Source of the DNA: Rugamonas apoptosis
Lineage (GTDB): Bacteria; Pseudomonadota; Gammaproteobacteria; Burkholderiales; Burkholderiaceae_D
Assembly: GCF_014042355.1 (NCBI RefSeq)
Contig: NZ_JACEZU010000001.1
Span: 248,001 to 312,000 of the forward strand
DNA: 64,000 nt
Direction: 5' to 3'
Position 1 is the first letter of the stretch. Each line of letters begins with the position of its first letter. The position numbers were made by a program, and so were the translations under genes. Below the pieces are notes generated by a model. That model saw only the letters and a list, made by a program, of their open reading frames with translations, was not told the origin of the DNA and made no database searches. Shown here piece by piece: positions 1-12,659 of the stretch.

Positions 1-747
1 TACCATAAGCTCAATGACGTGCTCGACACCAAGTTGCCGCAACTGTTCACGCTGGTGCCCAAGGCCAAGCTGGACCTGCGGCTGGAGCCGGAGCTGAGCC
101 GCGCCACGGCATCCGACCATTACACCGCGCCGGCTGGCGATGGTTCCCGTCCGGGCGTATTCTGGTCGGTCGTCAACGACCCTGCCAAATACGGCAACAC
201 GGGCATGACGACGCTGTTCCTGCACGAAGGCAAGCCCGGCCACCACTTCCACATCGCCCTGATGCAGGAATTGAACTTGCCGGACTTCCGCAAATACGGC
301 GGCAACAATGCCTACACGGAAGGCTGGGCCCTGTACGCGGAAACGCTGGGCAAGGAAATGGGCTTGTTTGAGGATCCGGCCCAGTACTTCGGCCATTTGA
401 ACGATGCGCTGCTGCGCGCCGTGCGCCTGGTGGTGGACACCGGCATGCACGCCAAGGGCTGGAGCCGCGAGCAAAGCATCCAGTACATGCACGATACGCT
501 CGGTTACGATGAAACGGCCAAGAGCGAGACGGAACGCTACATGGCGTGGCCGGCGCAAGCGCTCGGTTACCGGATCGGCATGCTGAAGATCGTCGAACTG
601 CGCCAGCGGGCCGCCGCCGCCCTGGGCGACAAGTTCAGCCTGCCGAAGTTCCACGAAGCGGTGCTGGGCGATGGCACCCTGCCGTTGGCCCTGCTGGAAC
701 AGAAGATCGACAACTGGATCGCGGCCCAGAAACAAGCGCAACACTAA
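1..747 (+). CDS. DUF885 family protein, C-terminal part
   Basis: The reading frame is open from the first base, so this is the C-terminal 248 residues of a longer protein whose start lies outside the window. The fragment has the DUF885 signature HEGKPGHH near visible residue 75 and TEGWALYAE about 30 residues later. These conserved His and Glu residues suggest a metal-dependent hydrolase or peptidase; members are often exported and about 600 residues long. The substrate is unknown. A strong terminator follows the stop codon at once, so this is the last gene of its transcript. Family assignment is confident; enzymatic function is inferred. Confidence 0.85.
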   Translation, partial: YHKLNDVLDTKLPQLFTLVPKAKLDLRLEPELSRATASDHYTAPAGDGSRPGVFWSVVNDPAKYGNTGMTTLFLHEGKPGHHFHIALMQELNLPDFRKYGGNNAYTEGWALYAETLGKEMGLFEDPAQYFGHLNDALLRAVRLVVDTGMHAKGWSREQSIQYMHDTLGYDETAKSETERYMAWPAQALGYRIGMLKIVELRQRAAAALGDKFSLPKFHEAVLGDGTLPLALLEQKIDNWIAAQKQAQH

Positions 748-761
748 GCGGCCGACTATCG

Positions 762-804
762 ACGGGAACGGACTCCGCTTGCGGACCGTTCCCGTTTTCT
801 TTTC
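762..804 (+). terminator. Intrinsic terminator of the DUF885 gene
   Basis: A 10-bp stem (ACGGGAACGG pairing with CCGTTCCCGT) encloses a small inner TCCG/CGGA hairpin and is followed by TTTTCTTTT. It lies 15 bases after the DUF885 stop codon and before the end of the convergent DUF962 gene. Confidence 0.85.
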
Positions 805-819
805 CTACCGTCCCGGGTT

Positions 820-1140
820 TTACCAGCGCACGCGGCCAATCAGGATGTCGCGGAACATGGCCCAGTCGCCCAACAGGCTATAGAACGGATAGGTGAACGT
901 GGCGGGCCGGTTATGTTCGAAAAAGAAATGACCGATCCATGCGAAGCCATAGCCGATCAGCGGCAAGCTCCACAGCAAGGCCAGATTGCCAGTCGCCGCG
1001 CTGATTCCCACCATTAAAATAATCAAGCTGGAACCAATAAAGTGCAGGCGCCTGCAAACTGCATTGGCGTGCTCACTTAAATAATAGGGATAAAATTCCT
1101 GGAACGTCTTATATCGCGATTGCGGCAAATCGGCCTCCAT
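820..1140 (-). CDS. DUF962/Mpo1-like small membrane protein
   Basis: This 106-residue protein matches the short bacterial form of DUF962, related to yeast Mpo1, an iron-dependent dioxygenase of 2-hydroxy fatty acid alpha-oxidation. Conserved His-containing segments are visible (YLSEHANAVCRRLHFIG, then IGHFFFEHNRPATF), with two or three hydrophobic segments around residues 34-75, so it is probably an inner-membrane protein. Its ATG directly follows the TAA of the upstream regulator with no base between, and its likely Shine-Dalgarno (GGGGGTG) lies inside that gene, so the two are translationally coupled. Enzymatic activity is inferred from the family only. Confidence 0.8.
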   Translation of the reverse strand: MEADLPQSRYKTFQEFYPYYLSEHANAVCRRLHFIGSSLIILMVGISAATGNLALLWSLPLIGYGFAWIGHFFFEHNRPATFTYPFYSLLGDWAMFRDILIGRVRW

Positions 1141-1800
1141 TTACACCCCCGGTGGTTGGTTGATATTCTGAAATTGACGCCATTTCGCATCCGCCTCAAT
1201 TCCCGCATCGCCCAGTATTATCTTGTCCAGGTCGGCTTCCTCGCCCAGCACGAATAATTTCTTTTCCCGCAATACCTGGATAATAAAACCCTGCTGTTCG
1301 CGCAAGCGGCGACGGAAATCGGGAACGGAATAAAGATTGGGATTGATTTTACGGCGCAACAAACGTTCCGCCGTGGGCAACCGGGATAACAATTCACCAT
1401 AGCTGGTGTTATCACCGATCAACAGCAATTCAACCGGCGTATCCAGCGCTTCCTGCTCCTTGGCGGTGGCGCCATATACAAAGGCGACATTCAGCACACG
1501 TTGCAGCGGCACCAGCGCCGCCCGCAACACGCTAACCAGGCCAAAACTCTTTTTCACCAGGCTGCTTAATTCCTCGTAGACCGGGGACTCCTTATTCGGC
1601 CGGAAGCGGCGCACATTGCCGATGCGCTCGGAAATAATCAAACCCGCATCGTTCAAGCGCTTCAACTCGCGCTGGGCCGAGGCGCTGCCCAGCCCCGTCA
1701 GGCGCATGATCTCATTCAAGTGGAAACCGTCGTTGACACGGACAAACAGCAGCCCCAGCAGCTTTTGCTGGGCGGGCGTGAAGAGGGCTTGAGCGATCAT
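1141..1800 (-). CDS. Winged-helix regulator with degenerate nucleotidyltransferase-like domain
   Basis: 219 residues. Residues 1-75 read as a winged helix-turn-helix of ArsR/MarR type (FHLNEIMRLTGLGSASAQRE is the recognition region). Residues about 105-165 resemble the minimal nucleotidyltransferase fold, but the family hallmark GSxxxGE...SDIDLL appears here as GATAKEQ...TPVELLLIGD. The Ser and both metal-binding Asp are replaced, so catalysis is unlikely and the domain may serve oligomerisation or ligand sensing. Neighbours: a coupled DUF962 gene downstream and, upstream, a gene-free region with two arrays of repeated half-sites, plausible operators for this protein. The two-domain reading is by eye; the regulatory role is inference. 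Confidence 0.65.
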   Translation of the reverse strand: MIAQALFTPAQQKLLGLLFVRVNDGFHLNEIMRLTGLGSASAQRELKRLNDAGLIISERIGNVRRFRPNKESPVYEELSSLVKKSFGLVSVLRAALVPLQRVLNVAFVYGATAKEQEALDTPVELLLIGDNTSYGELLSRLPTAERLLRRKINPNLYSVPDFRRRLREQQGFIIQVLREKKLFVLGEEADLDKIILGDAGIEADAKWRQFQNINQPPGV

Positions 1801-1975
1801 GCGCCAAATCTTAGCATGAATATACTAATTTCTGGCACAACAGGCGTGCATTTATTGTGCGACCGCACAGCCCAGCGAACTGGGCGGGTCGACGTGGCGG
1901 CCGCCTGCGCAACTATCCGCTTAGTTGGAAAATGATCGCTGGCGGAGCTGGGGTGCTGTTCAAAATCGGACCTCA

Positions 1976-2114
1976 GACTAAACCGGTCTAATCGACACGG
2001 CACCGCGCTAAACCAGTCTAAGGTCTACATGGAGAAATCCAGAACGGTCTAAAAAATCCTGGTGAAAGTCTAAAGCAGTCTAATTTTAAGCATTAAAAAT
2101 CTAAAACCATCTAT
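1976..2114 (+). repeat. Left 31-bp-period array of GTCTAA half-site pairs
   Basis: Five units each carry two half-sites 10 bp apart. First half-sites start at 1976, 2006, 2037, 2068 and 2099 (GACTAA, CGCTAA, ATCCAG, GTCTAA, ATCTAA). Second half-sites start at 1986, 2016, 2047, 2078 and 2109 (GTCTAA four times, then ATCTAT). Unit spacing is 30, 31, 31, 31 bp, about three helical turns, so all sites lie on one DNA face. The roughly 15 bp between pairs is not conserved. The consensus pair is close to RTCTAAAACCRGTCTAA. It resembles a multi-site operator for a cooperative DNA-binding protein rather than coding or RNA-structured sequence. Confidence 0.75.
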
Positions 2115-2248
2115 AAATCTATTCCAGTCCATAACTTTTAGACGAATTCGATTTTCATCATTTTCGGCATTACCGCTAAACAATGACATGATTGCGACTT
2201 GGCAATTCGGGCAGGAACGGGCTAAAAGTTCTATGGCGGAACGCATTT

Positions 2249-2385
2249 AGCGACTCATTTAGACTTTCGCCTTCGGAAATTAGACTGGGAGGCCTGTGGG
2301 CCTATTTTGTAGACCGTTTTAGACTATGGCTCCCGCATTTAAGACTGGATTAGATTGCAAGCGCATTAAATAGATCGAATGAGAA
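2249..2385 (-). repeat. Right array, same half-sites in opposite orientation
   Basis: The motif is inverted relative to the left array. Half-sites read TTAGAC or near variants at 2249/2259, 2280 (partner missing), 2309/2319, 2340/2350 and 2370/2380. Pairs are again 10 bp apart and units are 31, 29, 31 and 30 bp apart. With the left array this gives five units facing five units across about 135 bp. That AT-richer middle has isolated sites only (2138 TTAGAC, 2174 CGCTAA and a forward pair at 2219/2229). Confidence 0.7.
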
Positions 2386-2427
2386 CGAGGCGCGGAATTG
2401 CGAGGACCTCCCCTCCCGTATTCCGAC

Positions 2428-2499
2428 AGGTATCCGGGCAGCGCTGCCTATCCAGGCAGCGGTGCCTATCCGGTTAACGGTGCATACCCGATCAACGGC
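2428..2499. repeat. 18-bp imperfect tandem repeat, four copies
   Basis: Four consecutive 18-bp units start at 2428, 2446, 2464 and 2482, with consensus GCCTATCCGGnnAACGGT. Because 18 is a multiple of 3, each unit reads as a six-residue repeat (AYPGSG, AYPVNG, AYPING) in one forward frame. That frame has no ATG and ends inside the rpoC terminator, so I do not call a gene. It may be a coding remnant or a simple repeat between the array and the rpoC terminator. Confidence 0.75.
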
Positions 2500-2510
2500 A
2501 TAAACAGGCG

Positions 2511-2538
2511 AAAAAAAACGGCACCCGAAGGTGCCGTT
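2511..2538 (-). terminator. rpoC intrinsic terminator
   Basis: On the minus strand the hairpin AACGGCACC-TTCGG-GTGCCGTT is followed by a run of eight T. It starts 22 bases after the rpoC stop and ends the tuf-to-rpoC transcription block. Confidence 0.92.
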
Positions 2539-2560
2539 CTTTAAATGCCGTGAAGCTGCA

Positions 2561-5500
2561 TTACGCTTCGTCGCTGTGCGGGCTGACCTGTTCGGTCGGT
2601 TCCGCTTCGACACTGGCGGCCATCGAGGCCTTTTCCGCCAGCAGCAGTGCCTGACGCTCTTCCACTTCCCACGCTTCCTTCTCTTTGCGTGCGCGGTGGA
2701 AGGCCAGACCCGTACCGCCAGGGATCAGACGACCAACGATGACGTTCTCTTTCAGGCCGCGCAGACCGTCGCGCTTGCCCATGATCGCCGCTTCCGTCAG
2801 CACGCGGGTGGTTTCCTGGAACGATGCGGCCGAGATGAACGAATCGGTCGACAGCGATGCCTTGGTAATACCCAGCAGCACGTTTTCGTAGGTCGCAGGA
2901 ATCTTGTTCTCGGCGATCACGCGATCGTTCTCGTCCAGCAGTTCCGAACGCTCCACCTGCTCGCCAACGATGTAGTTGGTGTCGCCGGCGTTGACGATCT
3001 GCACACGACGCAGCATCTGACGCACGATCACTTCGATGTGCTTATCGTTAATCTTCACGCCCTGCAGACGGTACACGTCCTGCACTTCGTCAACGATGTA
3101 ACGGGCCAGCGCTTCGATACCCAGCAGGCGCAGGATGTCTTGCGGATCGGCCGGGCCGTCCACGATCATCTCGCCCTTGTTCACCACCTGGCCGTCGTGC
3201 ACCAGCACTTGCTTGTCCTTGGTGATCAGGAACTCGTGCTTGTTGCCGTCCATGTCCGTGATTTCCAGACGCTGCTTGCCCTTGGTTTCCTTACCGAAGG
3301 CGACGGTACCGGTCACTTCAGCCAGCATACCGGCATCTTTCGGCGAACGGGCTTCGAACAGCTCGGCCACGCGCGGCAGACCACCGGTAATATCGCGGGT
3401 CTTCTGCGATTCGGTCGGGATACGTGCCAGCACTTCACCGACCGACACTGCCTGGCCGTCTTTCACCATGATCAGCGCGCCGACCTGGAAGCCGATCGCC
3501 ACCGAATGTTCGGTACCGGCGATCTTCACTTCTTCGTTGGCGTCGTTCAGCAGTTTCACTTGCGGACGCATGGTCTTGGTCAGCGAACCGCGGCGTTTCG
3601 CATCGATCACCACCAGGGTGGCCAGACCGGTCACTTCGTCCACCTGACGGGCCACGGTCACGCCTTCTTCGACGTTCTCGAAACGCACCGTACCGGCGTA
3701 TTCCGTGATGATCGGACGGGTCAGCGGATCCCAGGTCGCCAGCGCCGTGCCGGCCTTGATGACCATGCCGTCCTTGACGATCAGGGTGGCGCCGTACGGC
3801 ACTTTATGACGTTCACGCTCACGACCGTGGTCGTCGGTGATCAGCACTTCGCCGGAACGGGAAATGACGATCTGCGCGCCCTTGCCGTTGGTGACGTAAC
3901 GCATGGTCGAGGTGAAGCGGATGGTACCGTTCGACTTGGCTTCCACCGACGAGGCCACTGCCGCACGCGATGCCGCACCACCGATGTGGAAGGTACGCAT
4001 GGTCAGCTGGGTACCCGGCTCACCAATCGACTGCGCCGCCACCACACCGACCGCTTCGCCGGCGTTGACCAGCAGGCCGCGGCCCAGGTCGCGGCCGTAG
4101 CACTTGGCGCACAGGCCGAAGCGCGTGTCGCAAGTGAGCGGAGTGCGGACCTTCACTTCGTCGATGGACAGACGCTCGATCTCTTCGACCATGTCTTCGT
4201 CCATCAGGGTGCCGGCTTCGTACAGGGTTTCCTGGGTTTCAGGATTGACGACGTCGTTCACCACCACGCGGCCCAGGATACGGTCGCGCAGCGCTTCGAT
4301 CACTTCACCACCCTCGACCATCGCTTTCATGATGGTGCCGTTGGAGGTGCCGCAATCGTCCTCGATCACCACCAGATCCTGGGTCACGTCCACCAGACGG
4401 CGGGTCAGGTAACCCGAGTTCGCGGTCTTCAGCGCCGTATCGGCCAGACCCTTACGGGCGCCGTGGGTCGAAATGAAGTACTGCAACACGTTCAGACCTT
4501 CGCGGAAGTTCGCGGTAATCGGGGTTTCGATAATCGAACCGTCCGGTTTCGCCATCAGACCGCGCATACCGGCCAGCTGACGAATCTGGGCCGCCGAACC
4601 GCGGGCGCCCGAGTCGGCCATCATGTAAATCGCGTTGAACGATTCCTGGGTCGACTTGGTGCCGTCACGCTTGATGACGTCTTCCACTTTCAGCTGGTCC
4701 ATCATGGCCTTGCCGACTTCGTCCGAGGTCTTGCCCCAGATGTCGACCACCTTGTTGTAACGCTCGCCCGCGGTCACCAGACCGGAAGCGTATTGCTGTT
4801 CGATCTGCTTGACTTCCGATTCGGCGGTCGAGATCAGGGTCACCTTTTGCGGCGGTACCAGCATGTCGTCCACGCAGATCGAAATACCGGCGCGGGTCGC
4901 CAGGCGGAAGCCCGACTGCATCAGCTGGTCGGCGAACACGACGGTGGCGCGCAGGCCGCACTTGCGGAACGAGGTGTTGATCAGGCGCGAGATTTCCTTC
5001 TTCTTCAGCGCGCGGTTCAGCACGGAGAATGGCAGGCCCTTCGGCAGGATTTCCGACAGGATGGCGCGGCCGACGGTGGTCTCGTAACGGGTCACGGTAC
5101 GCACGAATTCGCCCGTCGCGGGATCTTTTGGATTCTCGACGATACGCACCGTGATACGGGTGGTCAGTTCCACTTCCTTGTTGTCGTAGGCACGGATCAC
5201 TTCCGACACGTCGGGGAACAGCATCCCTTCGTTCTTGGCGTTGATCGCCTCGCGGGTCGCGTAGTACAGACCCAGCACGATATCCTGCGACGGCACGATC
5301 GACGGTTCGCCGTTCGAGGGGAACAGGATGTTGTTCGAGGCCAGCATCAGGGTACGCGCTTCCATCTGCGCTTCGATCGAGAGCGGCACGTGGACCGCCA
5401 TCTGGTCACCGTCGAAGTCGGCGTTGAATGCCGCGCAGACGAGGGGGTGCAGCTGGATCGCCTTGCCTTCGATCAGGACCGGTTCGAACGCCTGGATACC

Positions 5501-6796
5501 GAGACGGTGCAGCGTAGGCGCACGGTTCAGCATGATCGGATGTTCGCGGATCACGTCTTCCAGGATGTCCCACACCACTGGCTCTTGAATCTCAACCAGT
5601 TTCTTGGCGGCCTTGATGGTGGTCGCCAGACCCATCAGTTCGAGCTTGTTGAAGATAAATGGCTTGAACAGCTCGAGGGCCATCAGCTTGGGCAGACCGC
5701 ACTGGTGCAGTTTCAGCTGTGGACCCACCACGATCACGGAACGGCCCGAGTAGTCGACGCGCTTACCCAGCAAGTTCTGACGGAAGCGGCCGCCCTTACC
5801 CTTGATCATCTCAGCCAGCGATTTGAGCGGACGCTTGTTGGCGCCGGTCATCGCTTTGCCGCGACGGCCGTTATCCAGCAGCGAGTCCACCGCTTCTTGC
5901 AGCATGCGCTTTTCGTTGCGCGTGATGATCTCTGGAGCACGCAGCTCCATCAGGCGTTTCAGACGGTTGTTACGGTTGATGACGCGGCGATACAGGTCGT
6001 TCAGGTCGGAGGTCGCGAAGCGGCCGCCGTCCAGTGGCACCAGGGGGCGCAGTTCCGGTGGCAGCACCGGCAGCACTTCCATGATCATCCACTCAGGCTT
6101 GATGCCCGAACGCTGGAATGCTTCCAGCACTTTGAGGCGCTTGGCGTATTTCTTGATCTTTGCTTCGGACTTCGATTCCTTCAGTTCCACGCGCAGGGTT
6201 TCGGCATCGCGGTGGATGTCGATCGAGCGCAGCAGTTCACGGATACCTTCGGCGCCCATGAAGGCGGTGAAGTCGTCGCCGTACTCTTCGTACTTGGCGG
6301 CGTAGTCGTCTTCCGACATGATCTGGCACTTCTTGAGCGGGGTCATGCCGGGATCGGTCACCACGTATGCTTCGAAGTACAGCACGCGTTCGATGTCGCG
6401 CAGGGTCATGTCCAGCACCATGCCGAGGCGCGATGGCAGCGACTTCAGGAACCAGATGTGGGCGGTAGGCGATGCCAGTTCGATGTGGCCCATGCGCTCA
6501 CGGCGCACTTTGGCCAGCGTCACTTCCACGCCGCACTTCTCGCAGATCACGCCGCGGTGTTTCAGGCGCTTGTACTTGCCGCACAGGCACTCGTAGTCCT
6601 TGATCGGGCCAAAGATTTTCGCGCAGAACAGACCGTCGCGCTCAGGCTTGAAGGTGCGGTAGTTGATGGTTTCCGGCTTCTTGACTTCGCCGTAGGACCA
6701 CGAACGGATTTTCTCAGGCGACGCCAGACCAATCTTGATCGCGTCGAAAGTTTCGTTTTGCTGAACTTGCTTGAATAGATCGAGCAGTGCTTTCAT
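2561..6796 (-). CDS. rpoC: RNA polymerase subunit beta-prime
   Basis: 1411 residues, the usual proteobacterial length. RpoC forms the clamp and half of the active centre of RNA polymerase. Visible landmarks are the N-terminal zinc site (CLCGKY...CEKCG, residues about 70-90), the catalytic magnesium loop NADFDGD near residue 460, and the second zinc site with [13 protein letters not shown] near residue 890. The ATG is preceded by GGAG at normal distance. It is the last gene of the block, 162 bp from rpoB; that gap holds a large palindrome. A strong terminator follows. Nothing in the protein looks broken. Confidence 0.98.
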   Translation of the reverse strand: MKALLDLFKQVQQNETFDAIKIGLASPEKIRSWSYGEVKKPETINYRTFKPERDGLFCAKIFGPIKDYECLCGKYKRLKHRGVICEKCGVEVTLAKVRRERMGHIELASPTAHIWFLKSLPSRLGMVLDMTLRDIERVLYFEAYVVTDPGMTPLKKCQIMSEDDYAAKYEEYGDDFTAFMGAEGIRELLRSIDIHRDAETLRVELKESKSEAKIKKYAKRLKVLEAFQRSGIKPEWMIMEVLPVLPPELRPLVPLDGGRFATSDLNDLYRRVINRNNRLKRLMELRAPEIITRNEKRMLQEAVDSLLDNGRRGKAMTGANKRPLKSLAEMIKGKGGRFRQNLLGKRVDYSGRSVIVVGPQLKLHQCGLPKLMALELFKPFIFNKLELMGLATTIKAAKKLVEIQEPVVWDILEDVIREHPIMLNRAPTLHRLGIQAFEPVLIEGKAIQLHPLVCAAFNADFDGDQMAVHVPLSIEAQMEARTLMLASNNILFPSNGEPSIVPSQDIVLGLYYATREAINAKNEGMLFPDVSEVIRAYDNKEVELTTRITVRIVENPKDPATGEFVRTVTRYETTVGRAILSEILPKGLPFSVLNRALKKKEISRLINTSFRKCGLRATVVFADQLMQSGFRLATRAGISICVDDMLVPPQKVTLISTAESEVKQIEQQYASGLVTAGERYNKVVDIWGKTSDEVGKAMMDQLKVEDVIKRDGTKSTQESFNAIYMMADSGARGSAAQIRQLAGMRGLMAKPDGSIIETPITANFREGLNVLQYFISTHGARKGLADTALKTANSGYLTRRLVDVTQDLVVIEDDCGTSNGTIMKAMVEGGEVIEALRDRILGRVVVNDVVNPETQETLYEAGTLMDEDMVEEIERLSIDEVKVRTPLTCDTRFGLCAKCYGRDLGRGLLVNAGEAVGVVAAQSIGEPGTQLTMRTFHIGGAASRAAVASSVEAKSNGTIRFTSTMRYVTNGKGAQIVISRSGEVLITDDHGRERERHKVPYGATLIVKDGMVIKAGTALATWDPLTRPIITEYAGTVRFENVEEGVTVARQVDEVTGLATLVVIDAKRRGSLTKTMRPQVKLLNDANEEVKIAGTEHSVAIGFQVGALIMVKDGQAVSVGEVLARIPTESQKTRDITGGLPRVAELFEARSPKDAGMLAEVTGTVAFGKETKGKQRLEITDMDGNKHEFLITKDKQVLVHDGQVVNKGEMIVDGPADPQDILRLLGIEALARYIVDEVQDVYRLQGVKINDKHIEVIVRQMLRRVQIVNAGDTNYIVGEQVERSELLDENDRVIAENKIPATYENVLLGITKASLSTDSFISAASFQETTRVLTEAAIMGKRDGLRGLKENVIVGRLIPGGTGLAFHRARKEKEAWEVEERQALLLAEKASMAASVEAEPTEQVSPHSDEA

Positions 6797-6846
6797 GTAT
6801 CACTCCAGAGGTGATTAAATTTCGTATTACCTGAGACTACATCAAG

Positions 6847-6913
6847 GGCAGGAAAACCGGGGACGGACCCCGATTTCCGCAGGAAATCGGGGTCCGTCCC
6901 CGGTTTTCCTGCC
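6847..6913. repeat. 67-nt palindrome between rpoB and rpoC
   Basis: Two 32-bp arms with perfect complementarity surround the 3-nt loop GCA (6879-6881). The arms contain GGGGACGGACCCC and AAATCGGGG. In rpoBC mRNA this would form a very stable hairpin with no T-run, so it is not a standard terminator. Perfect arms and the GGGG-N5-CCCC core resemble REP elements mobilised by RAYT (Y1) transposases; that origin is inference. It could stabilise, process or pause the transcript between the two largest polymerase subunits. Confidence 0.85.
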
Positions 6914-6958
6914 ACTTGTGCATCTCAAACCAAAAGACAGTATGTTGCCGTCTGTCGT

Positions 6959-11065
<4,107 letters not shown>

Positions 11066-11242
11066 GGACACTCCGTGAGTGACAGAAAGGATAGAAAATT
11101 CAGGTTTTGCTTGTATTCCAGCAGCGTCGGCTGCGTGTCACACAGACGAAACCTCAAGGCTCTACCATTTCCAGCTGATTCAATGAACTGCGTACTCCTG
11201 CAGCGTAGTAAAAACGCTACAAATACGACAAAGACGACAAAG

Positions 11243-11294
11243 GAGCCAAAGCCGGATTTCCCCCTTCGCAAGGGGAAATCCGCAGCTTTGGCTC
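11243..11294 (-). promoter_or_regulatory. Long hairpin between rplL and rpoB (attenuator or processing site)
   Basis: A 9-bp stem (GAGCCAAAG/CTTTGGCTC) and an 11-bp stem (CGGATTTCCCC/GGGGAAATCCG) stack with a small bulge and an 8-nt loop. On the minus strand it is followed by CTTTGTCGTCTTTG, a weak T-rich stretch. In E. coli the same interval holds a partial terminator and an RNase III site that lower polymerase yield relative to ribosomal proteins; an equivalent role here is inferred. Confidence 0.7.
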
Positions 11295-11328
11295 GTGGCG
11301 CTAACTAACTAGCCGCCGTACAACTGGA

Positions 11329-11706
11329 TTACTTCAGGTCGGCCTTGGCGCCAGCTTCTTCCAGCTTCTTCTTAGCGGCTTCAGCGTCAGCTTTCGACAG
11401 GGCTTCTTTCACGGTCTTCGGTGCGCCGTCGACCACGTCTTTGGCTTCTTTCAGACCCAGGCCGGTGATTTCACGCACGGCTTTAATCACGCCAACTTTG
11501 TTCGCGCCGACTTCGGTCAGAACCAGGTTGAACTCGGTTTGCTCTTCAGCAGCAGCTGCGCCGCCGGCTGCGCCGCCAGCTGCAGGAGCAGCCATTGCAG
11601 CGGCCGAAACGCCGAACTTCTCTTCGAAAGCTTTGACCAGTTCGTTCAGGTCCATTACGGACATTTCGCTCACTGCGTTCAGGATGTCGTCTTTGCTAAT
11701 TGCCAT
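11329..11706 (-). CDS. rplL: Ribosomal protein bL12 (L7/L12)
   Basis: 125 residues starting [11 protein letters not shown]7/L12 is the acidic stalk protein, present as dimers on L10, that recruits and activates translational GTPases. The N-terminal dimerisation helices, an Ala/Gly-rich hinge (residues about 38-55) and the globular C-terminal domain are all present. An in-frame TTG four codons upstream lies on the GGAG ribosome-binding site, so the ATG is the true start. It lies 66 bp after rplJ; the stronger ribosome-binding site fits its higher stoichiometry. Confidence 0.97.
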   Translation of the reverse strand: MAISKDDILNAVSEMSVMDLNELVKAFEEKFGVSAAAMAAPAAGGAAGGAAAAEEQTEFNLVLTEVGANKVGVIKAVREITGLGLKEAKDVVDGAPKTVKEALSKADAEAAKKKLEEAGAKADLK

Positions 11707-11772
11707 TTGAAACTCCAATAATTTTTTGATTCGTTAATACATCGATTGGTACTTGAGAAAAAACCGGCCAGC

Positions 11773-12291
11773 TTACGCTGCCACTTCCGCTTCCGCAGGA
11801 GCGCCTTCCGATTTTTTCGCCGCCAGAGCGGCCAGACCACGTGCAAAGCCCGACACCGGAGCCAGCATAACGCCCAACAGCTGCGAGATGAGGACTTCAC
11901 GGCTAGGAATGCTCGCCAGCGCGGTGACGGCAGCTTTATCGAGCTGCTTACCGGCGTAGTTACCTGCCTTGATGACCAGTTTGTCGTTGGTTTTAGCGAA
12001 GTCGTTGATGACTTTAGCTGCGGCAACGGCGTCGTCCGAGATCGAGTAGATCAGCGGACCGGTCATTTCATCGGCCAGGTTGGCGAACTGCGTGCCTTCG
12101 ACGGAGCGACGAGCGAGGGTGTTTTTCAACACTCGCAGGTACACGCCTTGAGCGCGCGCTTTAGCACGAAGTTGCGTCAAGTGAGCAACCTGGATGCCAC
12201 GATATTCGGCCACGACGATCGTTTGCGCAGTTGCTACTTTTGCGGAAACTTCGGCGACGACGGCCTTTTTGTCATTCAGATTGAGACCCAC
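11773..12291 (-). CDS. rplJ: Ribosomal protein uL10
   Basis: 172 residues. L10 anchors L7/L12 dimers to 23S rRNA and usually represses its own operon by binding the rplJ leader. I choose the GTG giving (M)[11 protein letters not shown] because AAGGAGG lies six bases before it; an in-frame TTG two codons upstream touches that Shine-Dalgarno and is unlikely. The rRNA-binding N-terminal domain and the Ala/Glu-rich C-terminal tail are present. It is preceded by a gene-free leader of about 360 nt. Confidence 0.96.
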   Translation of the reverse strand: MGLNLNDKKAVVAEVSAKVATAQTIVVAEYRGIQVAHLTQLRAKARAQGVYLRVLKNTLARRSVEGTQFANLADEMTGPLIYSISDDAVAAAKVINDFAKTNDKLVIKAGNYAGKQLDKAAVTALASIPSREVLISQLLGVMLAPVSGFARGLAALAAKKSEGAPAEAEVAA

Positions 12292-12572
12292 GGTCAACCT
12301 CCTTAAATGATGTTCGGTGGACCTGACCCTATGGCCAGGGACCTCGCATCGGTTCGAACACGGCGTCCGACGTTAAGAAGTACAGAACTGAGCGGATGAA
12401 TTCACGCAGCATGGACTACAAAACTTGTTCGGGTACACCATCTGCGTTGGGCGCGCCCCGGTTGCCCGGTTTGCTGCTTATCCTCCCGCACGTGCAGTCA
12501 CGGTCGGCCCAACGGTCTTTGATTGTCTGGCTGCCCTAAGAAACTAGAACAGCCAGCCCAAAGATGCGCCCC
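12292..12572 (-). promoter_or_regulatory. Probable L10-binding leader of rplJL-rpoBC
   Basis: The rplA-rplJ interval (12292-12659) has no gene. In L10 operons such leaders fold into a structure bound by the L10-L12 complex to control translation. A 7-bp stem CTGGCTG/CAGCCAG enclosing 16 nt is visible at its 5' part (about 12530-12560). I cannot place the kink-turn consensus by eye, so identification rests on position and length. Confidence 0.45.
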
Positions 12573-12601
12573 GTTATGCACGGGGACTTAATTCTTTACA
12601 A
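12573..12601 (-). promoter_or_regulatory. Candidate rplJ promoter
   Basis: On the minus strand TTGTAA is followed after 17 bp by CATAAC (four of six matches each). The position is right for a promoter that transcribes the L10 leader separately from rplKA. The -10 overlaps a small CCCCG/CGGGG hairpin that could end the rplKA message. Confidence 0.35.
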
Positions 12602-12659
12602 ACAGCGGAAGCCAGGTGCCAACACGCTGCGCGTGTCGGCCGCTGGCACCCGTTTGTTA

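Noticed and set aside
1976..2385. CRISPR array
   Set aside because: The 31-bp regularity is tempting, but the repeated part is a degenerate 16-bp pair, the spacers are only about 15 bp, the motif inverts halfway, and no cas gene is present.
2383..2545. A forward frame containing the AYPxxG repeat as a small gene
   Set aside because: No ATG or GTG with a ribosome-binding site; it is only about 50 codons and ends within the rpoC terminator.
2350..2613. An 87-codon minus-strand open frame covering the rpoC terminator
   Set aside because: It starts inside rpoC, crosses the terminator hairpin and simply translates the 18-bp repeat.
2531..6778. A 1415-codon open frame antisense to rpoC, and a 1325-codon one antisense to rpoB (7049-11026)
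   Set aside because: The products are His/Gln/Asp-rich mirror translations of a highly biased GC-rich gene, with no ribosome-binding site or family similarity. rpoC and rpoB are certain on the other strand.
6847..6913. An intrinsic terminator between rpoB and rpoC
   Set aside because: No T-run on either strand, and termination here would remove rpoC expression.
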